From positions 3,534,001 through 3,598,000 of the forward strand of contig OZ244776.1 in NCBI GenBank assembly GCA_965219515.1: DNA of 64,000 nt, given 5' to 3'. Every line of letters starts with the position of its first letter. The first letter of the stretch is position 1. Below are positions 35,539 through 44,733 of the stretch, piece after piece. The notes below the pieces were generated by a model that ran no database searches, was not told the DNA's origin, and worked only from the letters and a program-made list of their open reading frames with translations. This DNA comes from Ilyomonas sp965219515. Lineage in GTDB: Bacteria > Bacteroidota > Bacteroidia > Chitinophagales > Chitinophagaceae. A program made the translations under genes and the position numbers.

Positions 35539-38166
35539 TTACTGTATTAAAACATCTTTTATATCGGTATTCCAGCCTTCCGTTTCTACCATAAGGGGCG
35601 CATTGCCGCGCGGATGGTAATTGATCGTTACCGTTCTTATTTCGCCGGGCAAAACAGAAATGTAGTTATCGCTGTAAAAAGAAGGCAATATTCTTTTTTT
35701 GGTAAGCGTGTCAACCAATGAAATGCGGTTAAAAAAAGCCACCGGTCTTCCTGCCGGGTTGCTCATAATCACTTTTATTTGCCCGGTATCGGTACGTACT
35801 GCTTCTATCGCCAGTTCTGTTTTTTCCATGTTCTGCAAACCACTGTAGTTGCCGTTTGCATCGGCCATCCAGTACAGATTATCGCTGATAATCTGCTTGT
35901 TCGTGTTCAGCAAACGCAATACTAAAAAGGCACCCGAATCTTTGGCGGCTTCCGCCAGTTCCCGGTGTATGGAATAAATTCGTTTTGATGTTGTGGGACC
36001 GATTTCAGAAAATACCTGCGTTAATAAGGTTGATGCGCCTTTCATATCATACAACAAAATCTGCAGCATCAGATCGCGGTGCGTTTCAAATGTATTGTTG
36101 GCAATCATTACCACGCTATCGGCTGCATTCAACATTACATGCAATGGCTCTCCGGCAGCATGCAAGCCATACAAACCTGCGTTCGGGTCAAGGTAATAAT
36201 CATACATCTGCCCGCGCATCGCCGTCCAGGGGTTTTGCGTTTTCCAGATGATAACGCCGGTGTACCAGTCCCACTGGTGTGCGGCAAAGCCCTCTATCAG
36301 GGCGCGATACTGATTGTAGTTTACAAGCTGCGCTTTTTTTGTAAAATCCTGCACCGTAGCGGCATTTCCATATCGTGCGATGTTGTTGTTGTAGCCGATG
36401 TATTTATGATAATCCCATACCGAATCTACCGTAGATCTGCCGCCGGCAAATTGAGGCGCCCGCATATTGCTGTCGGGAATAAAGCGCTGCAGCGAATGAT
36501 AATCGCCAAGGCCCACGGAGCCGATTTCGGAATTGAAGGGATAAGTTCGGTTTTGAAAAAATGTTTTTACAGGCTGAATACTGTACGGACCATCTCCGTT
36601 GCCGCCCAGAAAGTTATACGACATGCTGTCGGAATTGGAATAATCTACAAACCATCTTGTACCATCCAATTGCGGCAGCAGCGAGTCTTTCAACGCGTGA
36701 AAAATATCTTCGGGCGGCGTTATTTCGTTGCCGCCGCACCAGATGGCAAGTGAGGGATGATTGCGGATTAATGTAATCTGGTCTGCCGCAGAAGCAATAT
36801 ACAAATCGTGGTCGTCGGGATATTGTCTGCGCGTCCATTGATCATCTTTTTTTTGCGCGTCGAGCCAGCGGCCGTTGCAGTCGCCCGAACCCCAGAAATC
36901 CTGCATTACCAGCAAGCCATATTTGTCGCAGGCATCATAAAATTCGGGACGTTCGGTAATAGCGCCGCCCCAAATGCGGATGAGGTTCAGGTTCATGTCT
37001 TTGTGAAACCGAATCTCGGCATCATAGCGTTCTTTAGAAAAGCGAAGCATGGCGTCTGAAATAATCCAGTTGCCGCCCCGGATAAAAATTTTCTGACCGT
37101 TTACTTTTACTTCTTTGCTGTTTGTAGCGGCGTTCCATTCGGTTCCAATTTCTCTTACGCCAAATGTCAGGTTTTCTTCATCGGAAAGTGTTTTACCGGT
37201 AATGATGAACTGAACACTGATGTTATACAGATTCTGCTTGCCATACGTATTTGGCCACCATAGTTGCGGGTTTTGTAACGTATAATCGGGCAAAGCTGCC
37301 ACAACGGTAGATTGAGCAGGCACCGTAACCGGTTTTGAAATGGTATCGCCGTTAATAACATACTGCAATTTTCCGGTTACAGAGCGACTCACGGCATTTT
37401 CCAATTCGGCAGACAATTTTATGATGGCAGGTTGCTGATGGCCGGTTGGCATCCGAACGCCCGGCACCTCTGTTACAACATGCACATTTTTTACATTTAC
37501 AGACTTTGTTTTTTCAATAAACACCTTGTCCCAGATGCCGGTGTTGCGGTCGCGAACGGGCTGAATCCAGTCCCAGCCGGCAACATACTGATGCGTTACA
37601 TTTTTTGCAATGGTTCCATCGCCGCCCTGCCCGCCATTTGGGTTGCCAACTTCGTCCGGCGGATACACAACCACCGCCAGCCTGTTGCTGCCGGTTTGCA
37701 GTAACGGTGTGATGTTGTATGTCTGGCTCAGAAACATGCCTTTGTGTATGGTTTCGTTTATTTTTTTTCCGTTCAGGTACACGTTGCAGCTATAATTTAT
37801 GCCCCTGAAATGAAGCCACACCTGCTCGTTATCTGCCGCGCTTTGCTCTATAAAATCGTTTACAAACCAGTAGGTATATTTGTCTTTTCCCACATCATAA
37901 ATATCCGGTATGTATTTGTTATTCATACCAAATAACGGATCAGCAACATCTCCGTTGGCAAGCATTGTGGCTAATACCGTTCCCGGCACTACGGCAGGTT
38001 TCCAGCCGGGCAAAGTGGCAAGCGGTACGGAAATTTGCTCGCCCGACATCTGAACGGCAGCAACAGGGCTACACTGCCATCCACCGGCAAGCTCGTATCT
38101 GTTTTGGGCAATGGCAGAAGTAACAGAAAAAATAAAAAATGGTAGTAAGAAGTGATGTTTTTTCAT
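35539..38166 (-). CDS. GH2-family glycoside hydrolase (exo-beta-mannosidase / glucosaminidase-like)
   Basis: 875 residues with signal peptide (about 1-20). A jelly-roll sugar-binding domain contains VWLHFRGINYSCNVYLNGKK and an immunoglobulin-like domain follows. In the TIM barrel, WCGGNE ends at the acid/base Glu481 and SEIGS holds the nucleophile Glu547. The FIRGGNWIISDAML and DFWGSGDCNG stretches resemble exo-beta-D-glucosaminidases and mannosylglycoprotein beta-mannosidases rather than beta-galactosidases. Exact specificity is open. It is probably periplasmic or surface-linked and acts with the fucosidase and sialidase-like proteins nearby. Confidence 0.88.
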   Translation of the reverse strand: MKKHHFLLPFFIFSVTSAIAQNRYELAGGWQCSPVAAVQMSGEQISVPLATLPGWKPAVVPGTVLATMLANGDVADPLFGMNNKYIPDIYDVGKDKYTYWFVNDFIEQSAADNEQVWLHFRGINYSCNVYLNGKKINETIHKGMFLSQTYNITPLLQTGSNRLAVVVYPPDEVGNPNGGQGGDGTIAKNVTHQYVAGWDWIQPVRDRNTGIWDKVFIEKTKSVNVKNVHVVTEVPGVRMPTGHQQPAIIKLSAELENAVSRSVTGKLQYVINGDTISKPVTVPAQSTVVAALPDYTLQNPQLWWPNTYGKQNLYNISVQFIITGKTLSDEENLTFGVREIGTEWNAATNSKEVKVNGQKIFIRGGNWIISDAMLRFSKERYDAEIRFHKDMNLNLIRIWGGAITERPEFYDACDKYGLLVMQDFWGSGDCNGRWLDAQKKDDQWTRRQYPDDHDLYIASAADQITLIRNHPSLAIWCGGNEITPPEDIFHALKDSLLPQLDGTRWFVDYSNSDSMSYNFLGGNGDGPYSIQPVKTFFQNRTYPFNSEIGSVGLGDYHSLQRFIPDSNMRAPQFAGGRSTVDSVWDYHKYIGYNNNIARYGNAATVQDFTKKAQLVNYNQYRALIEGFAAHQWDWYTGVIIWKTQNPWTAMRGQMYDYYLDPNAGLYGLHAAGEPLHVMLNAADSVVMIANNTFETHRDLMLQILLYDMKGASTLLTQVFSEIGPTTSKRIYSIHRELAEAAKDSGAFLVLRLLNTNKQIISDNLYWMADANGNYSGLQNMEKTELAIEAVRTDTGQIKVIMSNPAGRPVAFFNRISLVDTLTKKRILPSFYSDNYISVLPGEIRTVTINYHPRGNAPLMVETEGWNTDIKDVLIQ

Positions 38167-38348
38167 TGCCGGAAATCAGGTGATTTTTCTGAGAAAAATT
38201 GAGGGGGCAAAATACACAATGTGAGAATAAAAACGGAACAGGAATGAGATTGCCTGAACCAAAGAATAACATGGTGTCTGAGATTTGTTTAAGATGAATT
38301 GATTTTGTATTTTTCATCTCTTTGTGATTCGTTGTCTTAGTGGCAATC

Positions 38349-38356
38349 TATCTTTG
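38349..38356 (+). promoter_or_regulatory. -7 type element of the etfBA operon
   Basis: TATCTTTG, a perfect TAnnTTTG match, 18 bp upstream of the etfB start. A possible TTG lies further upstream at non-standard spacing. Confidence 0.45.
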
Positions 38357-38374
38357 CACATCTTAAAACGAGGT

Positions 38375-39118
38375 ATGAAAATATTGGTTTGCATCAGTAA
38401 AACGCCGGATACAACGGCGAAGATTGCTTTTAAAGACAACAATACAAAGTTTGAAGAAACAGGTGTGCAATGGATCATCAATCCGTATGACGAATGGTAT
38501 TCATTGGTGCGCGCCATAGAACTGAAAGAAAAAGATGCCTCTGTTGCTATTCATTTAATTACGGTTGGCGGTGCCGACACAGAACCCATTCTCCGCAAAG
38601 CACTGGCATTGGGCGGCGATGAAGCCATTCGGGTAAATACGCAAAGCGATGATAGCTATTTTGTGGCTGCGCAAATAGCCGAAGTAGCCAAAAATGGTGG
38701 CTATGATTTGATTTTTACGGGTAAAGAAACCATTGATTACAATGCATCTGCCGTTGGCGGCATGGTAGCCGAATTGTTAGATTTGCCTTATATTTCACTG
38801 GCTACCAAATTTGAATTGAATGGTACAACGGCGGTGGTAACGCGCGAAATAGAAGGCGGCGAAGAAGTAAACGAAGTGTTGTTGCCGGCAGTTATCAGTT
38901 GCCAGAAAGGCGTGGCCGAACAACGCATTCCGAATATGCGCGGCATCATGTCGGCGCGCACCAAACCATTAAAAGTGGCAGAACCGGCAGCCGTTGATAC
39001 GCTTACCAAAATTGTAAGCTACGAGTTGCCTGCGCCAAAAGCAGGCGTTAAACTTGTGCCTGCCGATAATGTTGCCGAACTGGTTCGTCTGCTGCACGAA
39101 GAAGCGAAAGTGATTTAG
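38375..39118 (+). CDS. etfB: Electron transfer flavoprotein beta subunit
   Basis: 247 residues from ATG 38375. The frame is open upstream, but MKILVCISKTPDTTAKI is the family start. Features include NPYDEWYSLVRAIELKE, the AMP-binding region FTGKETIDYNASAVGGMVAE and TREIEGGEEVNEVLLPAVIS. It forms the ETF heterodimer that carries electrons from acyl-CoA and other dehydrogenases to the quinone pool. etfA follows after 102 bp, a gap filled with AT-rich repeats. Confidence 0.94.
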   Translation: MKILVCISKTPDTTAKIAFKDNNTKFEETGVQWIINPYDEWYSLVRAIELKEKDASVAIHLITVGGADTEPILRKALALGGDEAIRVNTQSDDSYFVAAQIAEVAKNGGYDLIFTGKETIDYNASAVGGMVAELLDLPYISLATKFELNGTTAVVTREIEGGEEVNEVLLPAVISCQKGVAEQRIPNMRGIMSARTKPLKVAEPAAVDTLTKIVSYELPAPKAGVKLVPADNVAELVRLLHEEAKVI

Positions 39119-39216
39119 AAAATTATGAATTATAGATTATGAATTATGGATTCTTCGGATCATAGTTCCCGATTTATAATTTATAATTTATCATTCATAA
39201 CTCATAATTTATAATT
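39119..39216. repeat. AT-rich inverted repeat array between etfB and etfA
   Basis: Units of ATTATGAATTAT (39123-39150) are followed by an inverted array of ATAATTTATAATTTATC and TCATAACTCATAATTTATA (39172-39216). It is the same family as the repeat between tyrA and the aminotransferase. It occupies nearly the whole intergenic space of an operon. Confidence 0.65.
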
Positions 39217-39220
39217 AAAA

Positions 39221-40186
39221 ATGTCTGTTCTCATATTTGTAGATCATGCTGAAGGTCATATCAGCAAATCCTCTTTTGAAGCGCTATCGTACGGTTTTGT
39301 TTTGGCAAAACAAATGAATACAACGGCCAACGCCGTTTTGCTGGGTAATGTATCGAACGAAGAAGCCGCTTCCTTAGGAAAGTATGGCGTTGATAAAACC
39401 TTTCTTTTTCCCGGCGATATTTATAACCATGTTGATGCGCAGGTGTATGCCAATGCCGTTGCCGAAGCCGTTGCAAAAAGCGATGCTTCTGTTCTTATTT
39501 TCTCCCACAATCAAACCGGTAAAGCCGTTGCACCGCGTGTATCTGCAAAGCTGAAAGCGGGTTTGGTAACGGGTGTTGCCGGATTGCCAAAGACGGATGC
39601 CGGTTTTGTGGTTCGCAAGTCTGTTTTTTCGGGTAAAGCATTTGCCAATGTTGATATTACGTCATCCATAAAAGTAATTACGTTAACGCCCAATCATTTT
39701 CACGCAAAAGAAACAGGAGATGCCAAGGCAGAAGTTGTTACCATAAACATAGCTGCCGAACCAAGAGTAAAAACAACGGCTACCAATAAAGTGAGCGGCG
39801 AAGTGCCGTTGACGGAAGCGGAAATTGTGGTAAGCGGCGGCCGTGGTTTAAAAGGACCTGAAAACTGGGGCATGGTAGAAGATCTGGCGCATACGCTACA
39901 TGCCGCACTTGCCTGCAGCCGCCCGGTGGCAGATGCCGACTGGCGGCCGCACCACGAGCATGTAGGACAAACGGGTATTCAGATTTCGCCGAACTTATAT
40001 ATTGCGCTGGGCATTTCGGGAGCCATACAGCATCTTGCCGGCGTAAACCGGAGCAAGGTGATTGTGGTGATAAACAAAGACGCCGAAGCGCCGTTTTTTA
40101 AAGCGGCCGATTATGGCATCGTGGGCGATGTATTTGATGTTGTGCCCAAACTGAACGAAGAAATTAAGAAGATGCAGGAAGCGTAG
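39221..40186 (+). CDS. etfA: Electron transfer flavoprotein alpha subunit
   Basis: 321 residues. N-terminal nucleotide-fold domain (about 1-190) and the C-terminal FAD domain with VSGGRGLKGPENWGMVEDLA, AALACSRPVADADW, HEHVGQTGIQISPNLYIALG and SGAIQHLAGVNRSKVIVVIN. It binds the redox FAD of ETF. It pairs with etfB upstream. Confidence 0.95.
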   Translation: MSVLIFVDHAEGHISKSSFEALSYGFVLAKQMNTTANAVLLGNVSNEEAASLGKYGVDKTFLFPGDIYNHVDAQVYANAVAEAVAKSDASVLIFSHNQTGKAVAPRVSAKLKAGLVTGVAGLPKTDAGFVVRKSVFSGKAFANVDITSSIKVITLTPNHFHAKETGDAKAEVVTINIAAEPRVKTTATNKVSGEVPLTEAEIVVSGGRGLKGPENWGMVEDLAHTLHAALACSRPVADADWRPHHEHVGQTGIQISPNLYIALGISGAIQHLAGVNRSKVIVVINKDAEAPFFKAADYGIVGDVFDVVPKLNEEIKKMQEA

Positions 40187-40201
40187 ACTGAGCGTCTTGC
40201 T

Positions 40202-41359
40202 TTACCGGCAATAATTTGATAACGTTTCTGCGATCATTTCTGATTTTGCTCCCAGAAAAATGGCTTTGTGCAAATCGTTGCATATTTTTTCCATTTCCTC
40301 CGGCGGAATAGCTACTTTATCTTCTGAAGCCATTACAGTTGCATCTGCATTTTCAGACAATGTACGGCTGTTTGCATATTGGTATTTGCGAATCCGTGCA
40401 AAGGCGCGGTTAGTTAAAGCTGTTTCCATAAAAGGTTCATACATTATCGCTTTATCAAAGTCCGCAATGGCGTTATCAAACTGAAAATCATTTAGCTTTA
40501 TTGTTCCCCGAGAAAAATAGGCACTTGCATAAGTACTGTCTGTCTCAATGGCTTTAGAACAATATTTAATGGCAGCTTTTGTATTTTCTTCTTTGTTACT
40601 TTTATTGCTTTTATCCATAAGCAGATTGATTTTTATGAGATTGGCGTCAGGTATAATTTTTCCGTTTTTAACCAACACTTCCTCCATTATTTTTCCGTTA
40701 GAATAATACTTAAAAGCTGAATCAACAATTGCGCCTTTCTTGTAGCTGCTTTTTAATTTTATCTGCCCGTTTGGATAATAATTTTCCCATATTCCCTCTT
40801 CTTTACCGTTTATAAATTCTCCTTTTTGCTTTATTGCTCCATCTTCAAAATATTCCTTTAGTATTCCGTTCGGAATACCTTTACTATAATTCCATTCATC
40901 CGATACATTTCCGTTCTGATAAAACCGAAGCCGGTATCCATCAACCTTTCCATCTTTCATAAATCCTTCGCCTTGCTTCCTGCCGTTGTAATAGTAATCT
41001 ATGAATTTTCCACTGTAAGGCATATTGTAAAAAAACCATACGCCATTTATTTTTTTCATTTGCTTTGAAGAAGGAATTTGCCGAATGTTTTCCGGTCTGT
41101 CGCGGTATGCTTTTGTAAATAAATAAACAATGCCATCTAATTGTTCGTATCCTAAAAATTTCAACGAATCTTTGTTTTTAATAATTGTTATATCGGCTAC
41201 TTCATCCTGTTCTATTTCATCGTCATATTCCGGGTCTTTTATAACCGGTATTGAATCTACTATATAAAGTATTCTATCGTTGGTAATCTGCCCAAAAGAA
41301 TAATTATAAACCGAAAAAAACGCAACGTAAAGCAAAATGTTTTTAATCATATTTGACAA
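40202..41359 (-). CDS. MORN-variant repeat (YwqK-like) and TPR protein, exported
   Basis: 385 residues. Signal peptide (about 1-22). Between about 120 and 245 there are six MORN-type repeats (YYNGRKQGEGFMKDGKVDGY, YYPNGQIKLKSSYKKG and similar). A TPR pair follows at about 255-330 (AIKYCSKAIETDSTYASAYF and NAIADFDKAIMYEPFMETAL). Databases often label such proteins YwqK-family antitoxins, but no toxin partner is seen here and the name is not evidence of function. The gene is convergent with etfA and divergent from purA. Confidence 0.75.
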   Translation of the reverse strand: MSNMIKNILLYVAFFSVYNYSFGQITNDRILYIVDSIPVIKDPEYDDEIEQDEVADITIIKNKDSLKFLGYEQLDGIVYLFTKAYRDRPENIRQIPSSKQMKKINGVWFFYNMPYSGKFIDYYYNGRKQGEGFMKDGKVDGYRLRFYQNGNVSDEWNYSKGIPNGILKEYFEDGAIKQKGEFINGKEEGIWENYYPNGQIKLKSSYKKGAIVDSAFKYYSNGKIMEEVLVKNGKIIPDANLIKINLLMDKSNKSNKEENTKAAIKYCSKAIETDSTYASAYFSRGTIKLNDFQFDNAIADFDKAIMYEPFMETALTNRAFARIRKYQYANSRTLSENADATVMASEDKVAIPPEEMEKICNDLHKAIFLGAKSEMIAETLSNYCR

Positions 41360-41502
41360 TTTGCAAAGGGTTTGTCTTCCATTTCAAAAATACGGTCTCT
41401 GCTTCACCAAGGCATATTAAAAATTGTTTGAAAATTCATTTGATTTTAATTTATGACAGACCTTTCCTCAAATTCAATTCGCCCAAAACCAAATCATGCT
41501 GT

Positions 41503-41510
41503 TACTTTTG
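41503..41510 (+). promoter_or_regulatory. -7 type element of purA
   Basis: TACTTTTG, a TAnnTTTG match, lies 22 bp ahead of the purA ATG at 41533. It supports that start over the long upstream open frame. Confidence 0.45.
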
Positions 41511-41532
41511 CCGTCCTAATAAAAATGATTTC

Positions 41533-42795
41533 ATGGTTGATGTTATTCTTGGCTTGCAGTGGGGCGATGAAGGGAAAGGGAAAATTGTAGATTACTTCGC
41601 TCCGCAATATGATGTGATCGCGCGTTTTCAGGGCGGCCCGAATGCCGGTCATACGCTGTATGTAGAGGGTAAGAAAATAGTGCTTCATCAGATACCTTCC
41701 GGTATTTTTCATCAGAATACCATTAATGTAATCGGCAATGGCGTGGTGCTTGATCCGGTAACGCTGAAACGCGAATGCGACCTTGTTGCTTCGTTTGGCA
41801 TTGACGTAAAAAAGAATCTTTTTATTGCCGAGCGCACCAACCTGATTGTGCCTACGCATCGTGCGCTGGATAAGGCTTCCGAACTGTCGAAAGGCGAATC
41901 GAAAATAGGCTCTACGCTCAAAGGCATTGGTCCGGCGTATATGGATAAAACGGGTCGCAATGCGCTGCGCGTGGGCGATATTGTAACCAAAACTTTTACT
42001 ACCGATTATATTCAGCTTCGCCTGAAGCATCAGCGGATATTAGACAGTCATCATTTTAACGAAGACATTTCGGCGTGGGAAGAAGAGTTTTTTGAAGCCG
42101 TAGAATTTTTGCGCTCCCTGAAAATTGTAAACGGCGAATATTTCATCAACGATCATATTTCCGCAGGAAAAAAAGTGTTAGCCGAAGGCGCACAGGGCAG
42201 CATGCTGGATGTAGATTTCGGTACTTTTCCGTTTGTTACGTCATCCAATACCATTTCGGCGGGCGTATGCACGGGGCTTGGCGTGGCGCCGCAGCAGATA
42301 CGCGAAGTGTTAGGCGTTACCAAAGCTTACTGCACGCGCGTTGGCAGCGGTCCGTTTCCTACCGAGCTGGAAAATGAAACCGGTGAAGCGCTTCGCAAAA
42401 CCGGCAGCGAATTTGGCGCCACCACCGGCCGGCCGCGCCGTTGTGGCTGGATAGATTTGGTAGCGTTAAAATATTCGTGCATGATTAACGGCGTAACGCA
42501 GGTGGTAATGACAAAAGCCGACGTGCTCGACAACTTTGAAACGCTGGAAGTATGCACCGCTTACAATATTAACGGTGAAGAGGAAAAAGAAGTGCCGTTT
42601 CAAATGATGAAGGTAGATATTGAGCCTGTCTATCAGTCGTTTGCGGGCTGGCATACCAATTCTGCGGGCGTTCAAAATGCAGCGGATTTACCGGCAGCTA
42701 TGTCATCGTATATTTCATATATTAATGAGTATATTCAGGCTCCGGTAAAATATATTTCCAACGGGCCGGAACGAGATCACATTATTGTGTTATAA
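41533..42795 (+). CDS. purA: Adenylosuccinate synthetase
   Basis: 420 residues from ATG 41533. It begins MVDVILGLQWGDEGKGKIVD, the GTP-binding N-terminus, and has FQGGPNAGHTLYVEGKK, the IGSTLKGIGPAYMDKTGR stretch, EGAQGSMLDVDFGTFPFVTS and TGRPRRCGWIDLVALKY. It joins IMP and aspartate using GTP in AMP synthesis. The frame is open 60 codons further upstream, but that part is not conserved and contains the promoter. It is followed by the acidic protein gene in the same direction. Confidence 0.96.
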   Translation: MVDVILGLQWGDEGKGKIVDYFAPQYDVIARFQGGPNAGHTLYVEGKKIVLHQIPSGIFHQNTINVIGNGVVLDPVTLKRECDLVASFGIDVKKNLFIAERTNLIVPTHRALDKASELSKGESKIGSTLKGIGPAYMDKTGRNALRVGDIVTKTFTTDYIQLRLKHQRILDSHHFNEDISAWEEEFFEAVEFLRSLKIVNGEYFINDHISAGKKVLAEGAQGSMLDVDFGTFPFVTSSNTISAGVCTGLGVAPQQIREVLGVTKAYCTRVGSGPFPTELENETGEALRKTGSEFGATTGRPRRCGWIDLVALKYSCMINGVTQVVMTKADVLDNFETLEVCTAYNINGEEEKEVPFQMMKVDIEPVYQSFAGWHTNSAGVQNAADLPAAMSSYISYINEYIQAPVKYISNGPERDHIIVL

Positions 42796-42871
42796 ATGAA
42801 TTTCGGCAGTAAAAATTTTTTTTGCCGAATGAAAAACTCGTTGAAATTTTACGTTGTTAATCTTAGGAATT

Positions 42872-43300
42872 ATGGCAAAATCAGTAAACAAAAAAAACAC
42901 CGCGCGAACACCGAAAGCGGTAAATGAAAAAGAGGGAAAAAAGCTTTCTGTAAAAAGCAAAAAGCAAACGGATGACGACAATGATGAAAACCTGGAAAAT
43001 GATGAGCCGGTGGTAAAATCGTCTTCTAAAAAAACGTCGGAATCAGATTATGAAGAGGACGACGATGCAGAAGAAACAGAAGACACATGGAACAAGCCGG
43101 ATGAAGACGATAGCTGGGACCCCGATTTTGATGAATTTGACATACCAAAGTCAAAAACCAAAAGCAGCGGCGGCAGTAAAAAACCGGGTAGCAAAAAAGC
43201 CGATGAAGATGAAGATTTTAAGACGGACGACGACTTTAAAGAATTTGGCTTGTATAATGACAAAGGCGGCGGAGGTTATGATGACGATGATGATTTTTAA
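42872..43300 (+). CDS. Highly acidic, intrinsically disordered protein of unknown function
   Basis: 142 residues from ATG 42872 (MAKSVNKKNTARTPKAV). A Lys/Ser/Thr-rich N-terminus is followed by long Asp/Glu runs and a WNKPDEDDSWDPDFDEFDI segment, ending GGGGYDDDDDF. No fold is predicted by eye. Short acidic proteins with a terminal DDDDDF are frequent in Sphingobacteria-type genomes, sometimes mislabelled DNA primase. Position just after purA and before pabB gives no clear function. Confidence 0.65.
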   Translation: MAKSVNKKNTARTPKAVNEKEGKKLSVKSKKQTDDDNDENLENDEPVVKSSSKKTSESDYEEDDDAEETEDTWNKPDEDDSWDPDFDEFDIPKSKTKSSGGSKKPGSKKADEDEDFKTDDDFKEFGLYNDKGGGGYDDDDDF

Positions 43301-43321
43301 TTCGCTTTTCTTTACATTTTG

Positions 43322-44608
43322 ATGCGTAAATCGGCATCATTCCGCATTACAGATGCGTCTTTTTGCAAACAGCAGATGCTAAACCTGGCAAACCGGTTTG
43401 GCATCTGCTGTTTTATGGATGGTCATCATTATAAAGATCAATATTCTGTTTACGATTGTATGGCAGCAATAGAAGCCGAACAGGTTTTTTTACCCGAAAA
43501 CAATGCGCTTTCACATTTAAAAACGTTTACGCAAACACAAAACGACTGGCTGTTTGGCCACATTGGCTACGATGTAAAAAATGAAATAGAAAATCTTACC
43601 TCCGCGCACAAGGATAAGCTCAATTTTCCTGATGTTTTTTTCTTTCAACCCAAAATTGTATTGCTTTTAAAAAAAGATGTACTTACAATCGAAAGTTTGT
43701 CTGAACCACCCGAAATAGTTTATGAAAATGTAATGCGCAGCAAACCTTTGCAAAACAATTCTATTCATAAAAATATAGTGATGCAAAGCCGCATTGATAA
43801 GCAACAGTACATGGCGATCATCAATCGGTTAAAAAAACACATTCTGCGTGGCGATTGCTATGAAATTAATTTCTGCCAGGAGTTCTTTGCCGAAGAAACG
43901 GTTATTGACCCTTTTGACTTATACAAAAAACTTTCTTCCTTCTCGCCTTCGCCGTTTGCGGCTTATTATAAACTGAACGACAAATTTGCCTTATGCGCCA
44001 GCCCGGAGAGGTATATGCAAAAGCAAAAAAATTGCTTAATTTCCCAGCCGGTAAAAGGAACAGCGAAAAGAAACTTAGATAATGAAATATTAGATAATGA
44101 GATAAAGCAGCAACTAAAAAACAGCCGCAAAAACAGGACTGAAAATGTAATGATCACCGATCTTGTGCGTAACGATTTAAGTAAAATATGCAGGCGCGGC
44201 AGCGTAAAAGTGCGCGAGCTGTTTGGCGTATATTCATATCCGCAGGTGCATCAGATGATTACAACAATTGAAGGTGAAACAGACGAAAAAGTCAACATCG
44301 CCGATGTATTGCGCGCCACGTTTCCGATGGGTTCTATGACGGGTGCCCCAAAGCGGAGCGTGATGCAACTGATTGAGCAATACGAACACTCGAAACGCGG
44401 TTTGTATTCGGGCAGCATCGGTTATATAACGCCGGATAATGACTGGGATTTCAATGTGGTGATACGAAGCATTTTATACAATGAAAGCAGTCGCTATCTC
44501 AGCTTTCAAACCGGCGGTGCCATTACGTTTGCGAGTGATGCAGAAGAAGAATACAACGAGTGTCTGATAAAGGCGGAAGCGATGCGGAAAGCAATTGCTG
44601 ATGGTTGA
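43322..44608 (+). CDS. pabB: Aminodeoxychorismate synthase component I (anthranilate synthase I family)
   Basis: 428 residues from ATG 43322. The chorismate-binding domain (about 165-425) has LRGDCYEINFCQEF, SPERYM, VKGTAKR, LVRNDLSKICRRGSVKV, MGSMTGAPKRSVMQLIE and YSGSIGYITPDNDWDFNVVI. It makes 4-amino-4-deoxychorismate for folate with a PabA-type glutaminase that is not in this window. The short N-terminal domain favours PabB over TrpE. It is 21 bp after the acidic protein gene. Confidence 0.88.
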   Translation: MRKSASFRITDASFCKQQMLNLANRFGICCFMDGHHYKDQYSVYDCMAAIEAEQVFLPENNALSHLKTFTQTQNDWLFGHIGYDVKNEIENLTSAHKDKLNFPDVFFFQPKIVLLLKKDVLTIESLSEPPEIVYENVMRSKPLQNNSIHKNIVMQSRIDKQQYMAIINRLKKHILRGDCYEINFCQEFFAEETVIDPFDLYKKLSSFSPSPFAAYYKLNDKFALCASPERYMQKQKNCLISQPVKGTAKRNLDNEILDNEIKQQLKNSRKNRTENVMITDLVRNDLSKICRRGSVKVRELFGVYSYPQVHQMITTIEGETDEKVNIADVLRATFPMGSMTGAPKRSVMQLIEQYEHSKRGLYSGSIGYITPDNDWDFNVVIRSILYNESSRYLSFQTGGAITFASDAEEEYNECLIKAEAMRKAIADG

Positions 44609-44733
44609 ATGTTGGTAGTTGACGGTTGGTGGTTGGTTGTTAGTTATAAAAACATAGATTGATTACCATCAACTATCAACCATCAACCATCAACTGTCAA
44701 TTATCAACCATCAACTGCCAACTGCCAACTGCA
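44609..44733. repeat. Intergenic repeat array, TTGATGGTTGATGG family
   Basis: The left arm holds TTGGTAGTTGACGGTTGGTG-type units (44610-44646). The right arm holds inverted units CATCAACTATCAACCATCAA and further copies (44660-44733). Together they can form a long imperfect hairpin between the convergent pabB and icd genes. It may act as a terminator by position but has no U-tract. Confidence 0.6.

Noticed and set aside
41353..41532. Longer purA start at 41353
   Set aside because: The added 60 residues are not conserved and contain a TAnnTTTG promoter element; MVDVILGLQWGDEGKGK is the standard start.
42802..42829. Hairpin TTCGGCA / TGCCGAA after purA
   Set aside because: Loop of 14 nt and T-run inside the loop rather than after the stem; a weak terminator at best.
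42796..42871. Independent promoter for the acidic protein gene
   Set aside because: No TAnnTTTG element was found in the gap, so co-transcription with purA is simpler.
44650..44733. Possible CRISPR-like array
   Set aside because: The units are too short, have no unique spacers of constant length, and no cas genes are near.
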